From Competibacteraceae bacterium UBA6584 (GTDB lineage: Bacteria > Pseudomonadota > Gammaproteobacteria > Competibacterales > Competibacteraceae), in assembly GCA_002433805.1 (NCBI GenBank), contig DJIW01000023.1, forward strand, positions 1 through 14,185: 14,185 nucleotides of DNA, written 5' to 3'. Positions 1-9,386 of the stretch are shown in pieces. The notes beneath the pieces are model-generated. The model was not told where the DNA came from. It made no database searches and saw only the letters and a program-made list of their open reading frames with translations. Numbering within the stretch: the first letter of the stretch is position 1; every line of letters starts with the position of its first letter. Both the position numbers and the translations under genes were made by a program.

Positions 1-307
1 TCATCCCCGCCAAGAAATCGCGATCCGCGTCGCCGGTGAATTGGATGGCCATGCCTTGGTGCATTTTGGCGTTGGCGGCTTCATAGGCGGCCGTGGAAGG
101 ACTCGCGGTAGCTTTTCCCGATGCGGTCGCCGACATCTTATGGCCGGCGTGCGGGTCGGGAGTCGCTTGCTCGGCGATTTTGGCATCTTTCTGATCCACC
201 GCGCTTTTACGGTTCGCAAAAGCATCGGCGTGCATGTTTTGCGCGCAGCCGGCCAAGAAACCGACGCTCGCCAATAAAGCAACCGCCATAATCTTCTTGT
301 TCTGCAT
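1..307 (-). CDS. DUF305 family lipoprotein, N-terminal part (cut by window edge)
   Basis: The minus-strand frame is open from the ATG at 307 to the window edge, giving 102 codons. It begins MQNKKIMAVALLASVGFLAG followed by Cys21, a short basic N-terminus, hydrophobic stretch and LAGC lipobox (18-21), so I infer a secreted lipoprotein processed at Cys21. Residues 22-80 are a low-complexity, Ala-rich linker with a DPHAGH segment. The last residues, MAIQFTGDADRDFLAGM, with the next codon starting AT, match the start of a DUF305 domain, whose family typically continues IPHHQGA. A GAGGTG Shine-Dalgarno (plus-strand 313-318) sits 5 nt from the start. DUF305 proteins are ferritin-like, often linked to metal (copper) stress; the exact role is unknown. 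The gene diverges from the glc operon. Confidence 0.85.
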   Translation of the reverse strand, partial: MQNKKIMAVALLASVGFLAGCAQNMHADAFANRKSAVDQKDAKIAEQATPDPHAGHKMSATASGKATASPSTAAYEAANAKMHQGMAIQFTGDADRDFLAGM

Positions 308-618
308 ATCGACACCTCGCGTTTTCGGATCTTGGACTAGCCACCGGTGCAATTTCACCGCTGGCGGAACGATAGATTTCCGCAATCACCGGCCGCGCGG
401 GCTTTCATCGAATCTCGAAAGTCAAGCCACGCCGGTGTCCGGTACCCAAATACAGGCGATACCCTCTCAAAGTCAAGCGCATGGAGCCTGAACCGTCTAC
501 AGTGGTTTAAGATCGTCATTAAAGCCCGCTAGAGTAGCGTTGGGTCCAAACTCATCGCGGTGCGGTTCGGCGCTCGAACCAGTTGACGTCGAATCGGTCC
601 TTTTAAAGGAGCGATCCA
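308..618. other. Divergent intergenic region between the DUF305 gene and the glc operon
   Basis: About 310 bases lie between the two divergent genes, and I see no protein-like frame here. The region must hold both promoters, but no clean sigma-70 pair stands out. The best plus-strand candidate is a TAGAGT -10-like box at 530-535 with a poor TTAAGA -35-like box at 507-512 (17-nt spacer), which is weak. A small inverted repeat, CGGTG-CAATTT-CACCG, lies near 345-360, close to the DUF305 start, and could be an operator or chance. No GlcC-type regulator gene is present in the window. Confidence 0.4.
605..611 (+). promoter_or_regulatory. Strong Shine-Dalgarno (AAAGGAG) upstream of the glcD start
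   Basis: AAAGGAG at 605-611 is the best ribosome-binding site upstream of glcD, but it is about 72 nt from the first in-frame ATG of glcD (684). It is 7 nt from a TTG at 619 that opens a short ORF ending exactly on the glcD start codon. It is 6 nt from an ATT at 618 that is in the glcD frame. The site therefore points either to a coupled leader ORF or, less likely, to a rare ATT start that would lengthen GlcD by 22 residues. Confidence 0.45.
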
Positions 619-687
619 TTGTTAGCGATTATCCGGGCGGGCGCCATGTCCATTTCAGCCACGCCAGAGGAGCTTCCGAGGGCATGA
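619..687 (+). CDS. Putative 22-aa leader peptide ORF coupled to glcD
   Basis: A TTG start at 619, 7 nt after AAAGGAG, opens a 22-codon frame beginning MLAIIRAGAMSISATPEE. It ends with TGA at 685-687, overlapping the glcD ATG at 684 as ATGA. The same ATGA junction occurs between glcD and glcE. GlcD itself has only a distant GAGGAG (667-672, 11 nt spacing), so ribosomes terminating on the short ORF could reinitiate at glcD. The sequence shows the SD, the start and the overlap; translation and any regulatory role are inference. I recognise no family for the peptide, and with so short a frame chance is a real possibility. Confidence 0.35.
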   Translation: MLAIIRAGAMSISATPEELPRA

Positions 688-2195
688 ACGCGCGCTGCCA
701 CGAGCGGTCCGATTTCGTCTCGAACCCGTCGGAGTGTACCCGCCTGCTGGCCGAATTACGGTCCGCATTACCCCATTTGACCCTTCTGGACCGCCTGGAA
801 GACGTGCGGCCCTACGAATGCGACGGCTTGCCCGCCTACCGGCAGACGCCGCGCGCGGTGGTGTTGCCGCGCACCGAGGCCGAATTGAAAGCGGTGCTCG
901 ACGGCTGCCGCCGCCATCGCGTGCCGGTGGTGGCGCGCGGCGCGGGGACGGGCCTTTCCGGCGGGGCCATGCCGCACGCCGAGGGCATCGTCGTGTCCCT
1001 GGCGCGCTTTATGAAAATTCTCGAAATCGACCCTCGCGCGCGCCTCGCTCGGGTTCAACCCGGCGTGCGCAACCTCGCCCTGTCGGAAGCGGCGGCGCCG
1101 TTCAATCTATATTATGCGCCCGATCCCTCGTCGCAGATCGCCTGCACCTTGGGCGGCAACGTGGCCGAAAATTCCGGCGGGGTGCATTGTTTAAAATACG
1201 GCCTGACTGTCCATAACGTGCTGGCGGCGCGGGCCTTGGTCCTGTCCGAGGATGGGATTGACGACGTGCTGTTCGGCGGCGCCGCGCCAGACTCGCCCGG
1301 ATTCGATTTGCTGGCCGCCCTCAACGGTTCCGAGGGGATGCTGGCGGTGGTGACCGAAATCACCGTGCGCTTGACCCCAAAACCGGAAACCGCTCAGGTA
1401 GTGATGGCGTCTTTCGACGCGGTCGCCGCCGCCTGCGACGCGGTGGCGGCCATCATCGCCGCCGGCATCATTCCGGCCGGCTTGGAAATGATGGACCGGC
1501 AGGCCATCGCGGCGGTCGAGCCGTTCGCCCGCGCCGGTTACGACACCGAGGCGGCGGCGATCCTGCTGTGCGAGTCGGATGGCGCGCCGGAAGAAGTGCG
1601 CCACGAGGTCGACCGAGTGATCCGCGTGCTGGAGGCCGCCGGTGTCCGGCAAATCCGGATATCGCAAAACGAAGCCGAGCGCCTGAAATTGTGGGCCGGC
1701 CGCAAGGCGGCCTTTCCGGCGGTCGGGCGGATTACCCCCGACTATCTGTGCATGGACGGCACCATCCCTCGCCGGCGTCTGGGCGAGATGCTGTCAGCCA
1801 TCGCCGCCATGGAGCAAAAATACCGCCTGCGCTGCGCCAACGTGTTTCACGCCGGCGACGGCAACCTGCACCCGCTGATCATGTTCGACGCCCACGACAA
1901 GGAGGAGATGGGGCGCGCCTTGGCCTTCGGAGCCGAAATTCTGGAACTATCCGTCGCCCTCGGCGGCACCATCACCGGCGAACACGGGGTCGGCATCGAA
2001 AAACTGGCGCAGATGTGCGTGCAGTTTACTCCGGCCGAACTCGCCGCCTTCGCCGCCGTCAAGGCCGCGTTCGATCCGCTGGGCCTGCTCAATCCCGACA
2101 AGGTGATCCCGACGCCCGCCCGCTGCCGCGAATACCGTCAAACCGGCGGGACGCGGCCCGAGGAGCGGGACGCTCGAACGGAGTCTGACGGATGA
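684..2195 (+). CDS. glcD: Glycolate oxidase subunit GlcD (FAD-linked)
   Basis: The 503-aa product is an FAD-binding oxidase of the GlcD type (E. coli GlcD is about 500 aa) and resembles it throughout. Examples are the PYECDGLPAYR segment near the N-terminus, RGAGTGLSGG (FAD pyrophosphate loop, about 85-94), YYAPDPSSQIACTLGGNVAE, and GGVHCLKYGLTVHN. The C-terminal FAD-oxidase domain carries NVFHAGDGNLHP (His389, His396) and GEHGVG (432-437). It catalyses oxidation of glycolate (and usually D-lactate) to glyoxylate, with GlcE and GlcF passing electrons toward the quinone pool at the inner membrane. The ATG at 684 gives family length, although the frame is open upstream to 540. Its stop overlaps the glcE start as ATGA. 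Codon use matches the neighbours. Confidence 0.95.
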   Translation: MNARCHERSDFVSNPSECTRLLAELRSALPHLTLLDRLEDVRPYECDGLPAYRQTPRAVVLPRTEAELKAVLDGCRRHRVPVVARGAGTGLSGGAMPHAEGIVVSLARFMKILEIDPRARLARVQPGVRNLALSEAAAPFNLYYAPDPSSQIACTLGGNVAENSGGVHCLKYGLTVHNVLAARALVLSEDGIDDVLFGGAAPDSPGFDLLAALNGSEGMLAVVTEITVRLTPKPETAQVVMASFDAVAAACDAVAAIIAAGIIPAGLEMMDRQAIAAVEPFARAGYDTEAAAILLCESDGAPEEVRHEVDRVIRVLEAAGVRQIRISQNEAERLKLWAGRKAAFPAVGRITPDYLCMDGTIPRRRLGEMLSAIAAMEQKYRLRCANVFHAGDGNLHPLIMFDAHDKEEMGRALAFGAEILELSVALGGTITGEHGVGIEKLAQMCVQFTPAELAAFAAVKAAFDPLGLLNPDKVIPTPARCREYRQTGGTRPEERDARTESDG

Positions 2196-3307
2196 GTCTG
2201 GGCGTTCGCGCCGTGGAAGGCGAACGGCTCGCCGATCCGATCTTGGACGGCTGGCGCGAACAGCTGCGCGCCGCCGCCGACGCGGGGACGACCCTGGTCA
2301 TCGAAGGCGGGCGCAGCAAGCATTTCTACGGCCGGCCCATCAGCGGCGAGCCGCTGGCCGCCACCGCCTATCGCGGCATCATCGCCTACGAGCCCACCGA
2401 ACTGGTGATCACCGCCCGCTGCGGCACGCCCTTGGCTGAAATCGACTCCGCGCTGGCCGAACGCCGCCAGATGCTGGCCTTCGAACCGCCCCGATTCGGC
2501 GGTTCGCCGACCCTCGGCGGGGTGGTCGCCGCCGGTCTGTCCGGGCCGCGCCGGATGGCCGCCGGCGCGGCGCGCGATTTCGTGCTCGGCGCGCGGCTGC
2601 TGAACGGTCGGGGCGAACTGCTGAATTTCGGCGGCCAGGTGATGAAGAACGTGGCCGGTTACGATGTTTCCCGCGTGCTCGCCGGCAGCCTCGGCTGTCT
2701 TGGGGTGTTGGTCGAAGTATCATTAAAGGTGTTGCCCCAGCCGCCGGAGGAGGCGAGCTTGCGGTTTGAGCTGAGCGAGAGCGAAGCGCTCGAACGCTTG
2801 AAGGGTTGGGCCGGCCAGTCCTTGCCGATTTCCGCCAGCGCCTGGAACGATGGAGCGCTGTGGTTGCGGTTGTCCGGAGCGGGGCCGGCTCTTGCCGCCG
2901 CCAAACTAAAATTGGGCGGCGAGATGGTGGAGGAGCGAGCGGCAGCGGCGTTTTGGACCGGCCTGCGCGATCAAACTTCCGCGTTTTTCGCGGACGCATC
3001 CGACGCTTTGATCCGCTTGGCGCTGCCCGCCGCCGCGCCGGTGCTCGACTTGCCGGGGCCGCGATTGATCGAATGGGGCGGGTCGCAGCGCTGGTGTCGG
3101 GCCGAAGCCGAGCGATGGCCGGCCTTGCGCGATCTCGCCCGCGCGTGCGGCGGCCACGCGACCTTGTTCCGCGCGCCGCCCGATTTCGTCCCGGACGAGG
3201 TCTTCACACCGCTGCCGCCGCCCTTGCTGCGCATCCACCGCGCGCTCAAGCAGCGCTTCGATCCGGCGGGCGTGTTCAATCGCGGCCGCATGTACCCGGA
3301 ATTCTGA
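2192..3307 (+). CDS. glcE: Glycolate oxidase subunit GlcE (FAD-binding)
   Basis: The 371-aa product (E. coli GlcE is about 350 aa) holds one FAD-binding PCMH-type half-domain. Diagnostic stretches are EGGRSKHFYGRP (38-49, corresponding to the GGGSK loop of the family), FGGSPTLGGVVAAGLSGPRR, and the segment GGQVMKNVAGYDVSRVLAGS, typical of GlcE. The C-terminus ends LKQRFDPAGVFNRGRMYPEF, the usual FAD-oxidase tail. GlcE is required with GlcD and GlcF for glycolate oxidase activity. The ATG overlaps the glcD stop by 4 nt (ATGA), and the stop shares one base with the glcF start (TGATG), so the three subunits are translationally coupled. The middle, about residues 195-260, is the least conserved part. 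Confidence 0.94.
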   Translation: MSLGVRAVEGERLADPILDGWREQLRAAADAGTTLVIEGGRSKHFYGRPISGEPLAATAYRGIIAYEPTELVITARCGTPLAEIDSALAERRQMLAFEPPRFGGSPTLGGVVAAGLSGPRRMAAGAARDFVLGARLLNGRGELLNFGGQVMKNVAGYDVSRVLAGSLGCLGVLVEVSLKVLPQPPEEASLRFELSESEALERLKGWAGQSLPISASAWNDGALWLRLSGAGPALAAAKLKLGGEMVEERAAAAFWTGLRDQTSAFFADASDALIRLALPAAAPVLDLPGPRLIEWGGSQRWCRAEAERWPALRDLARACGGHATLFRAPPDFVPDEVFTPLPPPLLRIHRALKQRFDPAGVFNRGRMYPEF

Positions 3308-4542
3308 TGGACACCCAACTGGCCGACTGGATTCGCGACACGCCCAACGGCAAGACGGTCGAAAGGGTGCTGCGCGCCTGCGTGCACTGCGGCTTTTGCA
3401 ACGCCACCTGTCCGACCTATCAACTGCTGGGCGACGAACTCGACGGGCCTCGCGGGCGCATTTACCTGATGAAGCAGATGTTCGAAACCGGCGAGGTCAG
3501 CGCCAGCACCCGCCAGCACCTGGATCGCTGTCTCACCTGCCGCAGCTGCGAAACGACCTGTCCGTCCGGCGTGCGCTATCATCAGTTGCTCGATGTCGGC
3601 CGCAACACCGTTGAAAAATTGACGGAGCGGCCGCTGGGCGAGCGCCTGTATCGCCGCTTGTTGCGCGGCGTCATTTTGCGGCCGAGGCTCTTTGCAGCGG
3701 CGCTCCGGACCGGCGAGACCTTCCGCTCCGCCTTGCCGGCAACCCTGGCGGCCAAGCTGCCGCCGCGCGCCGCGACCGCGCGCGAGCGCCCGCCGGTGCG
3801 TCACGCCCGGCGGGTGCTGCTCCTTGAAGGGTGCGTCCAGCCCGAATTGGGGCCGAACATCAACGCGGCCGCCGCGCGCGTTCTCGACCGCCTGGGAATT
3901 TCCGCGATCCCCGCTCCGCTGGCCGGTTGCTGCGGCGCGATCGAGTTTCACCTGAACGCCCAGGCGGCGAGCCTCGACCGCGCCCGGCGCAACATCGACC
4001 TCTGGTGGCCCTTGCTCGAAGCCGGGGCCGAGGCCATCGTCCAGACCGCCAGCGGCTGCGGTGCGTTCGTCAAGGAATACGCCGAGTTGCTGGCCGACGA
4101 TCCGCGCTATGCCGCCAAAGCCCAGTACATCAGCGAACGGACTCGAGACGCGGTGGAAATCGTGCGCGCCGAACCGCTTGAGAGTTTGAAGCTTCGGCCT
4201 GGACAGCGGCTCGCCGTTCACAGCCCCTGCACCTTGCAGCACGCGCAAAAGCTCGGCGGCGCGCTGGAAGACCTACTGCGGCGGCTCGGCTTCGACTTGA
4301 CGCCGGTTCCTGACGCGCATCTGTGCTGCGGCTCGGCCGGAACCTATGCGTTGACGCAAACGGAATTGGCCTCGACCTTGCGCGACCGCAAGCTCGACGC
4401 CTTGGAAAGCGGTCGGCCGGAGCTGATCTTGACCGCCAACATCGGTTGTCAGGTTCATCTCGGCGGCGCGGGCCGAACGCCGGTCCGGCATTGGATCGAA
4501 TGGCTCGACGAACGTGCTGTTCTTCCCGACACCAGGAGTTGA
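3307..4542 (+). CDS. glcF: Glycolate oxidase iron-sulfur subunit GlcF
   Basis: The ATG at 3307 shares its A with the glcE stop and gives 411 aa, close to E. coli GlcF (about 407). Two ferredoxin-type 4Fe-4S motifs are intact: CVHCGFCNATCP (Cys25, 28, 31, 35) and CLTCRSCETTCP (Cys75, 78, 81, 85). Two CCG domains follow, with GCCG at Cys208-Cys209 and LCCG at Cys340-Cys341. The layout is the one seen in GlcF and in heterodisulfide-reductase-like subunits. The role is electron transfer from the GlcD/GlcE flavins to the membrane quinone pool. A longer in-frame extension upstream (to 2806) lies inside glcE and has no family similarity, so the start at 3307 is favoured. The acnA start follows 2 nt after its stop. 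Confidence 0.95.
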   Translation: MDTQLADWIRDTPNGKTVERVLRACVHCGFCNATCPTYQLLGDELDGPRGRIYLMKQMFETGEVSASTRQHLDRCLTCRSCETTCPSGVRYHQLLDVGRNTVEKLTERPLGERLYRRLLRGVILRPRLFAAALRTGETFRSALPATLAAKLPPRAATARERPPVRHARRVLLLEGCVQPELGPNINAAAARVLDRLGISAIPAPLAGCCGAIEFHLNAQAASLDRARRNIDLWWPLLEAGAEAIVQTASGCGAFVKEYAELLADDPRYAAKAQYISERTRDAVEIVRAEPLESLKLRPGQRLAVHSPCTLQHAQKLGGALEDLLRRLGFDLTPVPDAHLCCGSAGTYALTQTELASTLRDRKLDALESGRPELILTANIGCQVHLGGAGRTPVRHWIEWLDERAVLPDTRS

Positions 4543-4544
4543 CC

Positions 4545-7304
<2,760 letters not shown>

Positions 7305-7430
7305 GGGTTGCCGGGCTTTATCGCAATCACCGGACTTCATCCATCCACTTGCCTCGATTTTAAGCGGCAAGACGCTAGGCGCTGTTTCGCCGATATCGAT
7401 TTTGGCGCGCCAGTAAAATTTAACCGCGAA

Positions 7431-7457
7431 TGTCGATTTGGAATCGCTCTGTTCGAC
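7431..7457 (+). promoter_or_regulatory. Candidate ECF42-type promoter before the DGPF operon
   Basis: TGTCGA at 7431-7436 is followed after exactly 17 nt by CGAC at 7454-7457. From memory, the motif reported for ECF42 sigma factors is TGTCGA in the -35 region and CG[A/T]C in the -10 region, and both boxes match. The site lies 80 nt upstream of the first DGPF gene, downstream of the acnA stop, in an operon that encodes an ECF42-like sigma factor. Autoregulation is therefore the natural reading. Activity is inferred, not shown. Confidence 0.6.
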
Positions 7458-7537
7458 GTGGGAGATAGCAGGGCTTGAAGGCGGTTTCGACCGCGCCGGA
7501 ACCCCGCTTGTTATTCCAACCGAGAGGAGAGATGCCG

Positions 7538-7963
7538 ATGCGCGTCATGGTGATCGTGAAAGCCACGCGAGACAGCGAGGCGGGCGTTTTGCCGAGCGAA
7601 CGAGAATTGGCCGAAATGGGCCAATACAACGAAGCGCTGGTCCAGGCGGGTCTGATGATGGCCGGCGAAGGGCTGCAACCCAGCTCGAAGGGCGCGAGGG
7701 TCAAATTCTCAGGGCCGAACCAGCGCACCGTCACCGACGGGCCGTTCGCCGAGACCAAGGAATTGATCGCCGGTTTTTGGCTCTGGCGCTGCCGCTCGAT
7801 GGACGAGGCGGTCGAATGGGCCAAACGCGCGCCCTTTCAAGAGGGCGAGGTCGAGATTCGGCCCGTGTTCGAGGCCGAAGATTTCGGCGAAGCGTTCACC
7901 CCGGAACTGCGGGCGCAAGAAGAACGCTTGCGCGCCAAAATCGAGTCGTCCGCCAAACTGTAA
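7538..7963 (+). CDS. YCII/DGPF-family protein A
   Basis: The 141-aa product begins MRVMVIVKATRDSEAG and carries the diagnostic TVTDGPFAETKE (DGPF at 67-70) of the YCII-related dimeric alpha/beta-barrel family. Two ATGs compete. The one at 7532 is only 2 nt from the GGAG at 7526-7529, while the one at 7538 has an 8-nt spacing and matches the MR start of the paralogue at 8924, so 7538 is preferred. DGPF proteins of this type are regularly encoded next to ECF42 sigma factors. A regulatory link is suspected, but the biochemical function is unknown. It is first in a run of DGPF and VOC genes on the same strand, and 66 nt separate it from the next. It is clearly paralogous to the product at 8924-9334. 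Confidence 0.88.
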   Translation: MRVMVIVKATRDSEAGVLPSERELAEMGQYNEALVQAGLMMAGEGLQPSSKGARVKFSGPNQRTVTDGPFAETKELIAGFWLWRCRSMDEAVEWAKRAPFQEGEVEIRPVFEAEDFGEAFTPELRAQEERLRAKIESSAKL

Positions 7964-8029
7964 TAGTGGCCGCTTACGCTATTTTGCAAACCGCCCACCC
8001 CGCCCGCTGACGCGAGAATAGAGGTCATC

Positions 8030-8386
8030 ATGTCGTATCTGTTGCTGATCGTCGAACCCGTCGGACAACGCCAGGCCCGATCTGAAAAAGAAGCGCGCCA
8101 CCTCTACCAGCAAATGCTCGATTTTGAAGAGGATTTAAAAAAGCGCGGGCTGTTTTTGGCCAGCAGTTCTTTGCGGCCCGTCGCCGAAGGCGTTCGGGTG
8201 CGGGTTCGCGAGGGCAAGCGCGCCGTCATCGACGGCCCGTTTTCCGAAGCCAAGGAGATGGTGGGCGGTTTTTTCCTGCTCGATTGCGATTCCCGAGAAC
8301 AGGCGATTGCCATTGCCGGCGAATGTCCCGCCGCCGAATGGGCCACGGTCGAAGTGCGGGAAACCGGCCCGTGCTATCTCGCTTGA
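8030..8386 (+). CDS. YCII/DGPF-family protein B
   Basis: The 118-aa product starts MSYLLLIVEPVGQRQARSEK and has the family motif AVIDGPFSEAKEMVGGFFLL (DGPF at 68-71). The N-terminal beta strand, charged helix (about 17-40) and ASSSLRPVAEG turn fit the YCII fold. It belongs to the shorter DGPF subtype and is more distant from proteins A and C than those are from each other. A GAGG precedes the ATG by about 6 nt. There are no membrane segments or signal peptide, so it is probably cytoplasmic. Its specific role is unknown. The family is most often seen with ECF42 sigma factors, as here. The 124 nt after its stop include a second candidate sigma site. Confidence 0.88.
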   Translation: MSYLLLIVEPVGQRQARSEKEARHLYQQMLDFEEDLKKRGLFLASSSLRPVAEGVRVRVREGKRAVIDGPFSEAKEMVGGFFLLDCDSREQAIAIAGECPAAEWATVEVRETGPCYLA

Positions 8387-8404
8387 AAAAAATTTGGGAC
8401 CGCG

Positions 8405-8431
8405 CGTCGATTTTGCGCCCGCTCGTTCGTC
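8405..8431 (+). promoter_or_regulatory. Second candidate ECF42-type promoter, internal to the cluster
   Basis: CGTCGA at 8405-8410 (5 of 6 matches to TGTCGA) is followed after 17 nt by CGTC at 8428-8431. This is the same geometry as the site at 7431-7457. It lies in the 124-nt gap before the VOC gene, the longest gap inside the cluster. It could boost expression of the VOC, DGPF-C, sigma and ABC genes. The one mismatch and the GC-rich background make it weaker evidence than the first site. Confidence 0.42.
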
Positions 8432-8510
8432 GTTCGGAGTAGAGCCCGCGCCGCCGATTCTTTGACCGGCAGGCCCGGCTCTCCTCTAGCCGAAATCGAA
8501 GGAATTTCCC

Positions 8511-8912
8511 ATGAACGTACTGACCTATTTATTTTTCGAAGGTTGTTGCGAAGAAGCCATCGAGTTTTACCGTCGCGTGCTCGACGCCAAGGTGGATACG
8601 CTGATGCGCTATCGAGAAAGCCCCGATCCGGAAATGATCACGCCCGGCTCGGAAAACCAAATCATGCACGCGGAACTGCGGATCGGCGGCACGTTGCTGA
8701 TGGTCTCCGATGGCCGGTGTTCCCAGCAGTCAAATTTCCAAGGATTCGCGTTGTCGCTCTCGCCGGCCGACGCCGCCGAGGCGGATCGTTTGTTCAACGC
8801 GCTGGGCGAGGGCGGTCAGGTGCAAATGCCGCTCGAGAAAACCTTCTGGTCGCCCTGTTTCGGCATGGTCGCCGACCGCTTCGGGGTGAGCTGGATGATC
8901 AATGTTCCCTGA
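8511..8912 (+). CDS. PhnB-like VOC (glyoxalase-fold) protein
   Basis: The 133-aa product MNVLTYLFFEGCCEEAIEFY... is typical of small PhnB-like vicinal-oxygen-chelate proteins. It has an N-terminal FxGxxxEAIxFY strand-helix, IMHAELRIGGTLLMVSDG in the centre, and a C-terminal WSPCFGMVADRFGVSWMINV. Proteins of this kind are often annotated 3-demethylubiquinone methyltransferase-like, but that name is not evidence of activity, and the substrate is unknown. AAGGAA upstream gives a good ribosome-binding site. It sits between DGPF genes B and C. VOC and DGPF proteins are frequent neighbours in ECF sigma clusters, so membership in the sigma regulon is likely. The protein appears soluble and complete. 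Confidence 0.85.
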   Translation: MNVLTYLFFEGCCEEAIEFYRRVLDAKVDTLMRYRESPDPEMITPGSENQIMHAELRIGGTLLMVSDGRCSQQSNFQGFALSLSPADAAEADRLFNALGEGGQVQMPLEKTFWSPCFGMVADRFGVSWMINVP

Positions 8913-8923
8913 GATCGGCGACC

Positions 8924-9334
8924 ATGCGCTTCCTGATCGTCGTGAAGGCCACTCCAGCCAGCGAAGCCGGCGTCATGCCGCCGGAGCCTGTTCTCGCCGA
9001 GATGGCGGCGTATAACGAGCGACTGACGCGGGCCGGGGTGCTGCTCGATGCTGCGGGCTTGCGGCCCAGCGCCAAAGGATGGCGCATCCGCTGCGCGGGG
9101 CGACAGCGGACCGTGATCGACGGACCTTTCGCCGACACTCAACACTTGATCGCCGGTTATACCTTGATCCAGGCGCAGTCGCGGGCGGAAGCGCTGGAAT
9201 GGTCGCGGCGCTTTCCCAATCCCGCGTTCGACGGCGGAAACGGCGAAATCGAGGTGCGCCAGCTGGTGGAATTGGAGGCGTTCGGCCTCGATGCGGCTGT
9301 GGGGCGCTGGCGCGAACTGTGGATCGAAAGATGA
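8924..9334 (+). CDS. YCII/DGPF-family protein C
   Basis: The 136-aa product starts MRFLIVVKATPASEAGVMPP and has TVIDGPFADTQHLIAGY (DGPF at 66-69). It aligns along its full length with protein A: both share VKAT..SEAGV.P, LAEM..YNE.L..AG, and a VEL/RPV..EAE/EAF-like C-terminal strand. They are probably tandem duplicates later separated by the B and VOC genes. The ATG lies 11 nt after the VOC stop. The Shine-Dalgarno is weak (GAG at 8911-8913), so translation may depend on coupling to the VOC gene. The frame is open upstream to 8462, but that part overlaps VOC in another frame and is not family-like. The sigma factor gene follows after 52 nt. Confidence 0.87.
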   Translation: MRFLIVVKATPASEAGVMPPEPVLAEMAAYNERLTRAGVLLDAAGLRPSAKGWRIRCAGRQRTVIDGPFADTQHLIAGYTLIQAQSRAEALEWSRRFPNPAFDGGNGEIEVRQLVELEAFGLDAAVGRWRELWIER

Positions 9335-9386
9335 GCGGGCGCGGCGTTCCAACCATCCGCACAGGCTTCACGAGGAGGTTCGAGCG

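Noticed and set aside
310..315. TGTCGA on the minus strand before the DUF305 gene
   Set aside because: It overlaps the ribosome-binding site and start codon, so a promoter here would initiate inside the gene.
583..606. TTGACG with TTTTAA as a sigma-70 promoter for glc
   Set aside because: The spacer would be only 12 nt, too short. No acceptable -10 box lies 16-18 nt downstream.
2971..4248. A 425-codon open frame on the minus strand
   Set aside because: It runs antisense to glcE and glcF, whose family match is certain. Its composition is that of a GC-rich shadow frame and it has no recognisable domain.
7348..7371. CTTGCC/GGCAAG inverted repeat as an acnA terminator
   Set aside because: The stem is only 6 bp with a 12-nt loop and no T-tract. 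Read-through or another termination mode cannot be excluded.
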